Notes: a model not told the origin generated them from the letters alone. Shown: positions 39,190 through 50,029, numbered from the stretch's first letter. The stretch is DNA of 64,000 nucleotides from Rhizomys pruinosus (GCA_009823505.1 VZQC01005068.1:2072406-2136405); one strand, 5' to 3'. Numbers and translations are program-made.

Positions 39190-41300
39190 AATGGCCGTGC
39201 GCATGCACCCTTTCCTGCACCCATGTACAGCCCCAGCCCCGTGTCCAAGCACATGCTCAGGGCCAGGCGTGCTGCCTGGAATTCCCTGAGTCAGCTCTTC
39301 TGCAGCTCAGGGGCGGTCAGCAAGCGGCAGTGTTCTAAAGAGAGGCGCTAGCCCCGCAAGGAGCCGCAGCTGCCGCAGCACCGCAGCACTGCAGTGGCCT
39401 GCGAGCGATGGCGATGTCTTGGGGCTGGGGGCAGGCCGAGGACCATAGGAAGAAGGCCTGGAATCCCAGCTTCCTCAGAAGGTGTGTGCATGAGAAGCCC
39501 TGAGCCCAGTTCTCCCTACACACATTCACGATCGCTTCCTCGGGTCAACCTGAACTGGATTCCTGCTTTTGAGTGTGCACAACTGTAGATGAAAAGAAAG
39601 GCACTGCCGCAGAGGGTGCAGCCAGCCGGGCCAGTGTGGGCGAGAAAGCTGATGGGCTGGGTAACGCCTGACGCTCCACTTGGGGCTGGGCTCCTGAGAT
39701 CTTAGCAGGGCGTTGGGGGGGGGGGGAGGTGATGAGGCACAGGGTGAGGTCAAGACCCGAGGACACACCACCATCCCAGGCCCCCTGCCCTTCCCTCCCT
39801 CGCACCCCCTTACTGAGGCTTTGGGGAGGCCCTGCCTGGCCCCGTGAGGAAGAAAGCAAGATTTGGGACAGGCAAGGAGGGCTCGGTGGCACAGGCCTGT
39901 TGGGGGATCCTGTCTGGGTATTGTTCGTCCAGTCCCTCCTCCTTCCTCCCTCCCTCCCCCAGCGACCCATGCAGAGCCGCAGTACTTTGTCCTGACTCCA
40001 TTCTCCTGGAGCGGCTCTGGGAACACCCCACCTAGGTCCCTGCCTTTTGTCCCCACCCCTTTCTTTTTCTTCCTCGACTCAGGGAAACCTTCATCCATAT
40101 CCCGAGCTCGCGGCTCCTCTTCCCCACCCTTCCCCCGTGGTTCTGACAGGCGGGAGGTCCCCCTCTTCCGCTCCCCTCCCCCAGCCAATCTTGCTGAAAG
40201 GCTCAGGAAGGTGCCGGTGGCGGGGGTGGTGCGAAGTGTAGCCTCGGGCACTGCGTGGGCGGGGATCCTCCGCAGAGCCGGGGAGCCCCTCGTGGATCCG
40301 GGGCGCCCAGCCCTCAACTTCTGTATGGCCGCGCGCGGTTGAGCCCTTCTGCCCGGCTGCCTCCGGGGCCCTTTCCCGGCGGCTCCTTCCAGCCGCCCTC
40401 CGCTGGCTGCCTGGGCTGCAGAAGGGGGCGTGGGTGAGCGGCCGCGGGGATGCCGGGGCGGGATCCGGGTCGGATGGGGATCTTCTCCTAGGGGCCGTGT
40501 GCAGGCGGATGTGAGCCGCATCTCAATCGGCGGGCGGGCGGGGGAAGCGGATCGGGTGGTTACTACTGCAGAGCGCGCAGCGAGCGAGCGAGCGGGAGGA
40601 GAGCCGCAGTGGCGCGGACAGCGGGACTGCACCGGGACCGCGTTCTCGGCTGCTCTCCCCAGCAGCCCGCCAGCGACCGGCGCCCACGTCCCCGGGTAAG
40701 AGGGAGCCCGGACGGGGCGCCCTGCGAGGACACCTCGCGGACTCCAGCGAGGCCACGCCCGGGCCTGGTGCTGGACCCTGTACGCGGGGGTCACCGAAGT
40801 GCGACCCTCGACTTTCTGGGCTCCTGCGGTGTAAACTAAGTGCAGGACTGGCCCACGGTGAGATCGAGCTCCTGACGGCCACTTGTTTGTCCCGGGGGAG
40901 GTGCCCTGAATATCCCAGGACCCCCTCGACCTCGACCTGTTCTCGCGCGGAGCCCAAGACCAGCGCCTCGGTGCCGGGACAGAGACCCAAGTGGGAAGCG
41001 AGGTGCTCGGCGCTTAGAAGCGCTGGGGAAAGAGGCGCCCGGGTGGGCAGGTGGGTGCAGTGGGTGTGCAGGGAGAAGCGGGTGCGGGGCGCGGGGGGCC
41101 GTACGCGTCCCCGCTGCGGCGAACACGAGCTGGACGTACCCGCACACGCGCGGAGCCTCGGAGTCCCAGCTGCAAAGTGGAGCGCAGTGGGGGCGCCGGC
41201 CCTGCGCTACTCGCCGACTCACCGCCCCTCGCTGGTCTGGTCTGTTGTGGCGGAGTCCGCTGTAATGTTTTCTGCTGGTTTCTCCCCCTAGAACTTTTTC
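39190..41300. promoter_or_regulatory. CpG island / candidate promoter region
   Basis: CpG density rises from about 39190 and is highest at about 40080-41260, with a lighter stretch at 39480-39990. Visible elements: NRF1-like 'tgcgcatgcac' (39199-39209), a CCAAT box at 40185-40189, GC boxes 'gtgggcggggat' (about 40255) and 'cgggcgggcgggggaa' (about 40531-40547), and a (GAGC)n-like run near 40575-40595. No TATA box is seen. It is free of SINEs. This is the only place in the window with the character of a vertebrate housekeeping- or developmental-type promoter. The gene is not identified. Confidence 0.8.
40500..40695 (+). other. Candidate untranslated first exon of an unidentified gene
   Basis: The right border is a strong donor, 'cccgg|gtaagagg' (intron starts at 40696). 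The body is GC-rich, lies just downstream of the CCAAT and GC-box cluster and contains no long ATG-initiated frame, as usual for 5'UTR exons. The start shown is arbitrary, since the transcription start cannot be read from sequence. An alternative donor, 'gcgtgg|gtgagcgg', lies at 40434. A minus-strand donor within the island at 41223|41222 ('gcg|gtgagtcgg') means antisense transcription is also possible. Confidence 0.4.
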
Positions 41301-41689
41301 ATCATCCAACCAGTGCTACGGCTCAGTGCACCGGAGGAACTAGGTTCCCTAGGATTCTGGCAAGCAGCCATGGACCTGGGAGAGACTGGAGAGGAAGGGG
41401 CGCGTGGGCAGTAGACTGAGTGCGCCTCTGAGTTTGCTTTGTGACCTTGGACAAGCTGCTATACCACTCGGATTTGCAGTAGGATGGAGGGAAGGAGGTG
41501 CACTAGACAGGAATGGGAATGAAGAAATGGAAAGGGAAGGCGCTTCCGTGAACAAGCCCAAGGGTGCATCTGCCAAGCGTCTGAGCCTGCCGGTTCCCTG
41601 CCTTTGATCCCAGGCCTCTGCAGAGCGGTCACTGCGCTCTTGGGAGGAAGGGGGGTGGCAGTGTGGGGCTCTGGGTTCGGAGCCCCAGG

Positions 41690-41795
41690 GAGCCAGAACC
41701 TTCCATTCCCACTTGCCCCGTGACCTTGGGCAACTCATTTAGCCCTCTGGGTCTTAGTATCTTTATCTGAAAATTTGGGTTTTAGGGCATCTGAG
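41690..41795 (+). mobile_element. MIR SINE
   Basis: 'gtgaccttgggcaactcatttagccctctgg' spacing and 'tctttatctgaaaatttggg' match the MIR core. Confidence 0.75.
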
Positions 41796-42274
41796 GGTCT
41801 GAGGTTTCTCCCAGCCTGAGCTTGCTGGCCCTACTGAAGCAGGTCGAGGAAGCAGCGCAGGGGTAGGCGAGCGTCCTTCACCTTCCAAGGGCGGAGGAAG
41901 CCCCAAGGCCTGCCTGCTCTCCTTGGTCACCGTCCTCACTTTCCAGTCTCCCGCCTGGCAGGGCAGCCAGTCATCATGACAGCCCTCTGCCTGCACAGGG
42001 CCCAGCCCTTCCTGGGCAGAGGGTCCCTGGGGGCAGGTAGGAGAGTCGGGGGCTTTCCAAGGTCATGCTGTTAGCTTTGCTCTCCACATTCAGGAGTCTT
42101 CCCTGCTTGGATCTCAAGAGTGAGCCGTGGCAGCCCATTGTGCAGCCTGCCCTGCCCTGCCCTGCCCTCAGTATCTCATTGAGGCCCTCCTTGGGGAAAC
42201 TTGTTAGGGCATTTGCTAAAATGACTCTACAGCTGCGGCTGGCCTTTCACTGGGTGAACACAGGAACTGACTTG

Positions 42275-42335
42275 AGTTTTCAGGTGCAGGTTCCCATTTG
42301 TGTGATGCTGTGTGACCTTGGGTAAAGCCCCTTGC
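42275..42335 (+). mobile_element. MIR core fragment
   Basis: 'tgctgtgtgaccttgggtaa' retains the central MIR core only. Confidence 0.55.
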
Positions 42336-42599
42336 TTGCCTTCTTCTCCTGTGCATTGAGAGGGTCTAGCTGGGGAATGCTCCAGAACCCTTACATTGTT
42401 GAAGACCTGTGGCTGGATGTCAGGCAGATTGATACCTGAGTGGCCGGAAAGGTGCTTGATGGGAGTGGGTGACCCCTGGGACTCCCAGTGCATGGCCCTT
42501 CCCTGATTCTGTCCCCAGAGACATCTTGAGACAATGTGGTGGGGGGGGGGCATTTTCTAAGCTTCACACACCCCTGTGGTAAGACCTCAGGAACCTGCA

Positions 42600-42800
42600 T
42601 CCTGCTGGTTACTGGCTCAGCGACCTTGAGCAGGTGCCTTTAGAGCTGAGCTTCAGCGAATTCATTGTCAAAACGTAGTGGTAACAGTGGTGGTATTCTA
42701 GTGTTCCTATGGAGATTAAAGAAGAAACTCGTGAAGCGCTTAATGCAGTGTGGATCCCAGAAGTGTTCTAAGAGACATAGCTGTTATTCACAGTATCGGT
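42600..42800 (+). mobile_element. MIR SINE
   Basis: Long copy: 'ttactggctcagcgaccttgagc', 'gtggtaacagtggtggtattc', 'gtgaagcgcttaatgcagtg', 'gctgttattcac'. Confidence 0.75.
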
Positions 42801-43509
42801 CAAAGCCCTTGGCAAACAGGCATGGAGCATCTGGGAGCAGTGGAGGAGGGAGGCTTGGGGGCCTCAAAGCATGATCTGTCCTGAGGAGTCCAAAGCTCCC
42901 CCCAAGGGTGGGAATAGCCACTGCCTCTGTCCCTGTCCCTCTGCCCACCAGTCACTGTGCAGTAGGTACTTGCCGGGTAATTGGCAGGGCCTGCATTTCT
43001 TGTGCTCGTATTCCTACTTCCCTCTAGTTCTACCCTCCTCTCGGCTGCCGCCTCTGGCCCCTGCTGTGAGTCTAACAGAATGGCCTTATCTTCACTTTCT
43101 GAGCCATCCAGGAGTAGGTTGACTGAAGACCAGAGAAGAATGAAGCTGAGGTCCCTGGAGTACATGGCCAGAAGCTGTCCCCTACAGGGCAGAGGGGCTG
43201 CTGAGCCTCAGGGGGATTCCCAGGATTCTGTGGCCAGACCCTATATGTATGTGTGTGGGGAGAGGGTGGCAGAGCCCAGGTTTATTCCAGACTAGCTGTG
43301 AGAGCTTGGGTACTTTGATGTCCTCCAGGGACCTCAGCTTCCCTAAGCGAAGTGGAAGGCCAGCCTAGAAGAATCAGTACTGACCCTGTTGGTCCTTGGG
43401 AGGTTCACTAGGAGGATCACTCAGGCATCCGGTGTTCACTGTCCCTTGGTGTCCATCCTGTGACTTAGCCTAGGGAGGGGCAAGGACAGTTCCTCAGTAG
43501 TGCTGATGG
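42801..43509. other. Unique stretch with MIR scrap
   Basis: A sense MIR-like core sits near 43290-43360 ('actagctgtgagagcttggg'). The rest is unique, with no gene recognised. Confidence 0.4.
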
Positions 43510-43680
43510 GTAAGAGCAGAGGCTTTGCAGACAGAATCTTCACGTTCCCTTCCTCCTTAACAGTTGTGTGAATTTAGGCCAGTTCTTTAATGTCTCCCTG
43601 CCTCAGTTGTCTTGTCTGGGAAATGGGGTTACTGTTCCTTACCTTTCTGAGTGATCACATGAGGAGTGGGTGTGGTACTG
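43510..43680 (+). mobile_element. MIR SINE
   Basis: 'gagcagaggctttgcagac', 'cagttgtgtgaatttaggcc', 'cctgcctcagttgtcttgtc', 'gaaatggggttactgttcc'. Confidence 0.75.
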
Positions 43681-43785
43681 GGTGTTGCTCAGGGTTCTTT
43701 GTCATTACGGGGGTGGGGGGAGGTCAGAGCTCACTGTCCTGGGACTGTCACCATGCACAGGCGTCCAAGAGAGTTGTGCTTTCCG

Positions 43786-43838
43786 TCTCCTCCTCCTCCT
43801 CCTCCTCCTCCTCCTCCTCCTCCTCCTCCTCCTCCTCC
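43786..43838 (+). repeat. (TCC)n microsatellite
   Basis: About 17 uninterrupted TCC units, pure pyrimidine on this strand. It encodes homopolymer Ser/Pro/Leu or Arg in chance frames, which explains the long open frames here. Confidence 0.98.
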
Positions 43839-44124
43839 GCATCCTGGATACTACTGTGTGCTGGTCCTGGACACAATGCCAATGGAATGGCAACTCAGCC
43901 ACAGGGGGTGGCAGGCCAAACGAGCCTGTCTGTGAGGCCAAGGCCGGCAGAGGCAGCAGAGATGGCGGTGCAGCACCCTCCCACTCAGGTTTCCTGTGAG
44001 GAAAGGCTGGGAAACAAGGGCTTGGAGGAAACGCAGAAGGAACCAGGGTGCTGCTGTCTGCAGAGGGTGCTGGGGAAGGGAATCTCAGAATTAGGCGCCC
44101 ACATAGGCCCAGGGGGTATCTCGA

Positions 44125-44240
44125 TGCGGCTCTTGAATTCTTATTATGGGGAAACTGAGGTGCAGGAGATCACCTTGGCCCGTGTCATGCAGCATATTAG
44201 AACCCGTGGGGGTGCTGAGCCGCACAGGACCCTCAGCCTG
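44125..44240 (-). mobile_element. MIR SINE fragment
   Basis: 'ggggaaactgaggtgcaggag' and 'cccgtgtcatgcagcatatta' in antisense MIR spacing. Confidence 0.55.
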
Positions 44241-45284
44241 AGGCCTTTCCCACTCTCTCTCTGTTCTAACTCCTGTAGAATCAAGAAGGACGCAGGTCCT
44301 AACAGAAAGGAACTTTCTTCTCCAGACACTGAGTTCTGAGTCCCACAGCCCCATTTTGTAGATGGAGAATGCCAAGGCCTCAGAAACACACAGGACTAGC
44401 ATGGAGTCCCCCAGCATCAGGGACTGCCAGAGCCCTGCCAGAGCCCTGCCAGGCACACCAGCCACCCTGCTCGGCTCCTTCTGACCAGACACAGCACATG
44501 GCAGCAGCAGGGGTCTAGAACATGAGAATAGACCCTCATGGGCTTGAAGATAGGGGCACAGGAAGGCATAGCACAAGCCGAAGGACAGACATCTAATTCC
44601 AGGAGCAGCTCTGTTCCTCAGCCCGTCTCAGGGGACCAACGCATTGAGCTGTAGGCTGACAGTCTGCCTGGAGGAAGGAGACAACTGCCAGCCCTTCGCT
44701 CTCAGTTCCACTGGCCAGTGGAGTAAAAGAAAGTCAATATTTGCCCAGCAGCAAAGGACAGAGTGCGACTCTACTAGGGTGGGGAGGGAGGCCTTGGGTG
44801 TGAGCACTACTTGTTTTCCAAAGCTGCCTTTGGCTTCTCCCACAGTGAATAACCCTTTGTGTGTCTCAGTGCATCCTGAGTGGGTCTGCTCTGGTCTCCT
44901 GGCACAGATGTCCTCCCGGCAGCCCCTTTCCCTAATAAATTTCTCTTATTGTTTGGAGTTGATGTTTCCCTACCTTCCAGCCCCTAGAGAAATGGGACTT
45001 GAGGCTTTTTCCGGAGCCTGGCAGCAGATGGCCCACTGAGCTGCCTGCAGAAGATTGCTGCAGAGGCCCGGAAGGGCCGCTTCTTATCTGGTTCCCCAGG
45101 TCAGGCAGAAGTGCAGTCCCCGGCAGGTCAGGAGAGATGGAGAAGGATCTTTTCTGTCGCGGGTTTTTTTTTTTTTTTAATCTCCACATCTTGTTTTGTT
45201 CTGTGTCCAGAGGTTGCAGAGGGGCTGAGTAAGGACAGCCAGACCCCCAGAGCCGTTCCCCCCACTGAAATGAGATTCTCGAAC
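44241..45284. other. Unique stretch, nothing recognised
   Basis: Unique DNA with small local repeats ('gccagagccctgccagagcc' near 44428). Chance frames reach 161 codons on the minus strand without exon borders. A T14 run lies at 45164-45178. Confidence 0.4.
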
Positions 45285-45400
45285 CTGTGGCAGCTGTCAG
45301 CAGCTTTAATGGCTTTTGTGATTGGCGTGGCTCATGGAATCTTGCCTTAGTAATTTAACAAAAGATGCATTTGAAAGCTCTCAGTGCGACTGAATGGATA
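45285..45400. promoter_or_regulatory. Candidate conserved noncoding element
   Basis: Unique AT-balanced DNA with an E-box ('ggcagctgtcagcagc'), 'ctttaatggc', 'tgtgattggcgtggc' (CCAAT-like on the minus strand) and 'agtaatttaac'. It sits in the SINE-free flank of the CpG island. The regulatory call is inferred. Confidence 0.3.
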
Positions 45401-46001
45401 TGCTGCAGCATGGGCTTGTGTGAGGTATGGGGAAGGACTTCCACTGTGGGAGTCACCAGTGCCGGGGGAATCTGTCAGGTGGGTACCCGTGGGCGGTGAT
45501 CTACTGAGCTTACTTTCTTAGAATCAGTCAGCGTTGTTATCCATCCATGGAAGGGACGTGATGACCTTCCTGGATTGTCAGGGTCACCCTCCAAGACCAA
45601 ACCTGCCTGGCTGGCCCCTTGCCTCCCAAATTAGTATCCGGGCTTTGACCTCCTAAATCCTCTGTTTTGCCCCCATCACGGGCTACGAGCAGCTCAGCAG
45701 GTGACTGAGGGAGGAGGGGGAGGACAGTTTGGGGAACCTGCACTTGGCCTCCGCCACCAGCCCCAGGCAGGACAGACACTGCAGCAGAAGCCATCAGCAG
45801 GAGCATCTCAGAGCTGCAGCTCGCAGCCTGCCTGGTGAGGCTGCCAGTTCCAAGCTTGCCTTCAGCCCAGACTTGAAGCCATTTGGTTGCTGGGGACAGA
45901 TTGCAGCCTGGCCCCCAGCCCTTCCTCCAGCACGATGCTCCTAGGCACCAGCGCGCTTCCTTCCTTCCTGGCCCCTGCGGCTCCTGGAATCCACGGGACC
46001 T
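45401..46001. other. Unique stretch, nothing recognised
   Basis: Unique, mildly GC-rich; no supported gene. Confidence 0.4.
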
Positions 46002-46160
46002 CTTTTTTTTTTTTTTGTCTTTTCTAGACAGGGTCTCCCTGTAGCCCCTGCTGTCCTGGAACTCACTCTGTAGACCAGGCTGGTCTTGAACTCACAAAGA
46101 TCCGCCTGCCTCTGCCTCTCAAGTGCTAGGATTAAAGGCGTGCGCCACCACGCCTGGCAT
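46002..46160 (-). mobile_element. B1 SINE, young
   Basis: Antisense with CpG-intact 5' end 'aaaggcgtgcgccaccacgcc'. It is the first SINE after the CpG-island flank. Confidence 0.95.
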
Positions 46161-46234
46161 CCACAGGATCTCTTGTTACTATGAGTGTGACTAGACTCAG
46201 TGGGCCAGTGCTCTCTGGTGCTAAGGCTCCAGGT

Positions 46235-46410
46235 TCTTGGATACGGTGGCCTGTGTTGAAATCACAGCTCTTCCAGTATTTTATCTGTAGGACTTTGGCT
46301 AAGTTATTTCAATATCTGGTATATAGTTTCCTTTTCTGTAAAGTTTGAACCCTATAGGGTTGATATGAGGATTTATTGTATTAATATTTACCTAGAGCCC
46401 TGGGGAGAGT
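46235..46410 (+). mobile_element. MIR SINE
   Basis: 'gtgttgaaatcacagctcttcc', 'ggactttggctaagttatttc', 'ctgtaaagtttgaacc', 'ggttgatatgaggatt'. Confidence 0.75.
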
Positions 46411-46481
46411 GGGTACCTGAAACAGGTACTGTAAAGATGGAGCTGCAGCCTGCTACCGTGATTGCTAATGGGGCCTTTCTT

Positions 46482-46707
46482 TTTTTTTAATTTTATTTAT
46501 TTTTTTATGTGTATGAATGTACTGTCTGCATGTAGGTCTGTGCACTCGTGTCATGCAATGCCGCGGAGGTCAGAAGAGGGTGTTAGATTCCCCTGGAACT
46601 GGAGTCAAAGACGGTTCTCAGCCACCATGTGGGTGCTGGGGATCGAACCCGGGTCCTCTGCAAGAACAGTCGGTGCTCTTAACCGCTAGGCCATCTCTCC
46701 AGCCCCC
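46482..46707 (-). mobile_element. B2/B3 SINE, young, with target-site duplication
   Basis: Full-length antisense copy bounded by a perfect 15-bp direct repeat 'aatggggcctttctt' (46467-46481 and 46708-46722). The CpG-containing head and body are intact. Confidence 0.97.
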
Positions 46708-46763
46708 AATGGGGCCTTTCTTAAAACAGGGGCATGCTGAAGATAAATAAATTTAGCACCAGG

Positions 46764-46985
46764 AGGGGCTGGAGAGATGGCTCAGTGGTTAAGAGCACTG
46801 GCTGCACTTGCAGAGGCTCCGGGTTTGATTCCCAGCACCACACGGCAGCTAATGACCATCTGTATGTAACTCCAGTTCCAGGGATCCTGACACCCTCTTC
46901 TGACCTCTATAGTCATTGCATGACATAGATACACTTACATATATGCAGGTAAAACACTTACACACATAGAATAAACATTATTCTT
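46764..46985 (+). mobile_element. B2/B3 SINE
   Basis: 'ggggctggagagatggctca' to 'cacatagaataaacatt'. The 3' part is diverged ('catagatacacttacatat'). Confidence 0.92.
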
Positions 46986-47865
46986 TTAATTAGCACTAGA
47001 ACTAGAAGAAGGTGAGGCAGGATGGGAGTGAGCTTGCTGGGAAGGACACGGGATACGGCGAATTCCCCCACGTGAGGTTGTAGACAGGTTACTCCCATAT
47101 CTTCAGTTGTGGCCTCTTGAAATCACTATAGTGGAGGAGCCCCGTCTTTCTACCTCTCCCCCAATGTCCCACAGTGCATGACGGTCTGGCTGAGCTGGCA
47201 GAGCTTGTGGATGTGTGAGGTGACCTATTCCTGCCTCTGTTCTGGACACGTGCAGGTATCCTGGCTGAGGCCCTGGCACTAGACCCAGTGGGCCACTCTC
47301 CCAGTGAGGACAGTTACCCCTGGTGGCTTTGGCTGAATCTGGCTGCTCTTCATTTGTCCAGGGAAAGGCCTGGTGGTTCTGTGCCCGTAAGCACCAAGGG
47401 AAGCACAGGTTGGTTTGTTGGGTCACAAGGGCCAAGGAGAGAGCAGGGTAGAAGATCTTCCTTCGAGTTGGGACGCCCTGGCTGGAGCCCCAGAGAAGCC
47501 AAAGTGATGCCTTCCTGGAATGTCAGGAGTGGGCCCTTTCTCTCATGCCAGCCACCACATGGGGTGGCCCAGAAGCAGAACCTTAGCTTCGTGCCACATC
47601 TAGCGCCTTTCCTCTCCAAAAGACACCCTGCCCCTTCTCTTCCTCCTTTGAGGGGTTGGAGGAGGATTCAGTAGGACCTGCTGATGGTGCGAGATTGATG
47701 ATTAGGCACAGGCCTCTGTGGCCCTAATACCTGATGAGGATGCGTGGTTAGCAGGCTGTGCCTGCCCAAAGCCAGCAACTGGGAGATGCCCACTGAAACC
47801 CTCTACCTGCTTGTCTGGGGCACATGGTAGGTTTGGAGAGCCCCTCAGGGCCTTGGAAAGGGATC
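46986..47865. other. Unique stretch, nothing recognised
   Basis: Unique; weak MIR-like similarity near 47045-47105. Frames of about 110-128 codons on both strands lack borders. Confidence 0.4.
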
Positions 47866-48023
47866 ATCCTTTTTTGTCTTGGTCTTTTGGAGGCAGGGTC
47901 TCCCTGTAGCCCCAGCTGCCCTGAAACTCACTATATAGACCAGGCTGCCCTTGAACTCACAGAGATCCGCCTGCCTCTGCCTCCAAATGCTGAGATTAAA
48001 GGCGTGTGCCACCGTGCCTGGAA
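47866..48023 (-). mobile_element. B1 SINE
   Basis: Antisense: 'cttttggaggcagggtctcc' to 'attaaaggcgtgtgccaccgtgcc'. Confidence 0.92.
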
Positions 48024-48329
48024 CATCTCAGTATCATTTTACCTAGAGCCTCAGACACTAGGTTCCTTGACAGGGTCCTTCCAGAGGTTAGCTATGAGCT
48101 TATGGCCTGGAGTGGGCTGGGTTTCATCGACCTCATTCCCCAAGCTTCACTAGAGAAGGCTCCAACGTTGGCTGTGGGGTCCTCTGGTGCTTGTCTCTTA
48201 TGACTTTGAGTGTGACCTCAAATCTTCCCGTGTATCATCCTTGTTCAAACTGGAGGTATTTAGATTAGATAACAAGTTACAACTTCCCTTGTGGGTTTAA
48301 CATTTGGAAGTGTCTCAAGACACCCCCCC

Positions 48330-48492
48330 CCCTTTTTTTTTCCTTAAGACAGTGTCTCTCCATGTAGTTCAGCTCACTCAAGCTCACTAGGTAGCCAACT
48401 GGTTCTGAACTCACTACTGTAGCTCATACTTGCTCTAATCCTCCAGTACTTCTAGTTCTGGGATCACAGGTATGAGCTACCATGCCTGGCTC
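48330..48492 (-). mobile_element. Old B1-related SINE with extra middle segment
   Basis: 'taagacagtgtctctccatgtag' and 'gggatcacaggtatgagctacc' mark the ends. The middle carries two 'gaactcact/agctcact' blocks, longer than standard B1. Confidence 0.6.
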
Positions 48493-48614
48493 TTCCCAAC
48501 ATAGTTAAGGGCAGATGTGTTTTCCATGAGTCTGAGCTGTATTAGGTCTTAGGGGAAGTGCCCAAGAAGAGCCTTGGACTTGAAGTTTTAGCTCAGAGGG
48601 TTAGCCCATCCTTA

Positions 48615-48617
<3 letters not shown>

Positions 48618-48684
<67 letters not shown>

Positions 48685-48690
48685 TATACA
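48618..48690 (+). repeat. (CT)n(CA)n compound microsatellite
   Basis: (CT)n at about 48619-48660, then (CA)n to about 48683, then 'catacatacagacacac'. Confidence 0.97.
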
Positions 48691-48734
48691 TACAGACACA
48701 CACATAGACATATTTTTTTAAAGTCTAAAATCAT

Positions 48735-48890
48735 AGCTGGGCCTGGTGCTGCATGCCTTTAATCCCAGCACTCAGGAGGCAGAGGCAGATGGGTCTGTGA
48801 GATTGAGGCCAGCCTGGTCTATATAGCAAGTTCTAGGCCAGCTGGGGCCACAGGGAGAGCCTGTCTCAAAAAACCAAAAGCAAAATAAGT
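48735..48890 (+). mobile_element. B1 SINE
   Basis: 'agctgggcctggtgctgcatg' to 'gcctgtctcaaaaaacc'. Confidence 0.92.
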
Positions 48891-48899
48891 TCAAAAACA

Positions 48900-49075
48900 G
48901 GGGCTGAGGAGATGACTCAGTGGTAAGAGCACTGGCTGCTCTTGCAGAGGACCCAGGGCTTCAGTGCCCAGCATCACTCCATTTCCAGGAGGTCCAGTGC
49001 CCTCTTCTGGCCTCCACAGGCATTGCATGACATGGGTACACTTAGGTGCAAGTAAAATAGTCACACACATAATTT
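48900..49075 (+). mobile_element. B2/B3 SINE, internally deleted
   Basis: The head 'ggggctgaggagatgactca' is followed by a body missing about 30 bases between 'cccagcatcac' and 'tccatttccaggaggtcc'. Confidence 0.88.
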
Positions 49076-49136
49076 TTTTCTTTTTTTTTTAATTATAAAC
49101 ATGATCAACATAATTTTTTAAAATGTCCAATATCAG

Positions 49137-49345
49137 GGCTGGAGAGATGGCTCAGTGGTTAAGAGGACTGGCTCCTCTTGCAGGTTTGAATCCCAGTACT
49201 CACGTGGTTGCTAACAACCTCTGTAACTTCAGTTCCAGGGTAGTCAGTGCTCTCTTCTGTTCTCTGCAGGCACTACATGACATGGTGCATTTACGTAATA
49301 CAGGCGTAGCACTTATATGCATAAAATAAAAATAAAAAATAATTT
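49137..49345 (+). mobile_element. B2/B3 SINE
   Basis: 'ggctggagagatggctcagt' to 'cataaaataaaaataaaaa'. About 12 bases around 'gcagaggaccc' are lost. Confidence 0.9.
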
Positions 49346-49435
49346 TAAAATGTTCAATATTAGGTCTAGGATCTACTAAAGCTGGCCACATAGCTTTGGG
49401 CAAATTGTTCCTTTTCGCTGATCTCATTTCCATTC

Positions 49436-49472
49436 CCTCCCTTCCTCCCTCCCTCCCTCCCTCCCTTCCTCC
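49436..49472 (+). repeat. (TCCC)n microsatellite
   Basis: Tetranucleotide pyrimidine array with one 'ttcc' interruption, followed by a T-tract. Confidence 0.95.
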
Positions 49473-49494
49473 TTTCCTCTTTTTTTTTTCATTC

Positions 49495-49690
49495 CTTCTT
49501 TGTTTCTTTTGAAACAGGAATGCATGTGCCCCAGCTGGCTTTGACTGAATTTGTGGTGCCCCTGCTTCCACCTCTCGAGTGCTGGGATTACAGGCATGCT
49601 CTGCCATACCTGGCTTTATGTGGTGCTGGAACCCAGGTCCTTGTATATGTATGCTAAGCAAGCACTCTACCCACCAAGCCCGGGTCCAGC
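49495..49690 (-). mobile_element. B4-type (ID+B1) SINE
   Basis: On the minus strand the ID head (49690 back to about 49615) is followed by a B1 body that includes 'gtaatcccagcactcgagagg'. Confidence 0.75.
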
Positions 49691-49778
49691 CTTCTGAGCC
49701 TCATTTCTAAAATGGATTGGCACCAATTACAGGAGCTTCTACGTACAGGAATTTCTTTCAAAATATATATATAACTTT

Positions 49779-50020
49779 GGGCTGGAGAGATGGCTCAGTG
49801 GTTAAGAGCACTGGCTGCTCTTGCAGAGGACCTGGGTTCTATTCCCAGCACCTACATGGCAGCTAAGAACCGTCTTTAAGCTGGGCATGGTGGCGCATGC
49901 CTTTAATCCTAGCACTCAGGAGGCAGAGGCAGGCGGATCTCTGTGAGTTCAAGGCCAGCCTGGCCTACAGAGTGAGCTCCAGGCCAGCTGGGGCTATACG
50001 AAAACCCTGTCTCAAAAAAA
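49779..50020 (+). mobile_element. Composite B2/B3-head + B1 SINE
   Basis: A B2/B3 head (49779-49878, ending 'aaccgtctttaa') passes directly into a complete B1 ('gctgggcatggtggcgcatg') with a short A tail. The joint is at the same 'CTTTAA' as at 31410-31669, and no B2/B3 3' body follows. Likely target-site duplication: 'tataacttt' at 49770-49778 and 'tatagcttt' at 50021-50029 (8/9). Confidence 0.8.
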
Positions 50021-50029
50021 TATAGCTTT

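Noticed and set aside
39526..40794. 422-codon minus-strand open frame over the CpG island
   Set aside because: Stop codons are rare in GC-rich DNA. The peptide is low-complexity Arg/Pro/Gly/Ser, other frames are equally open, and no domain is recognisable.
43590..44339. 249-codon frame with a poly-Ser run
   Set aside because: Openness comes from the (TCC)n microsatellite. Flanking peptide crosses MIR sequence, and the minus strand gives poly-Arg with equal length.
46467..46722. Possible regulatory inverted structure around 46.5-46.7 kb
   Set aside because: Fully explained as a young antisense B2/B3 with a 15-bp target-site duplication.
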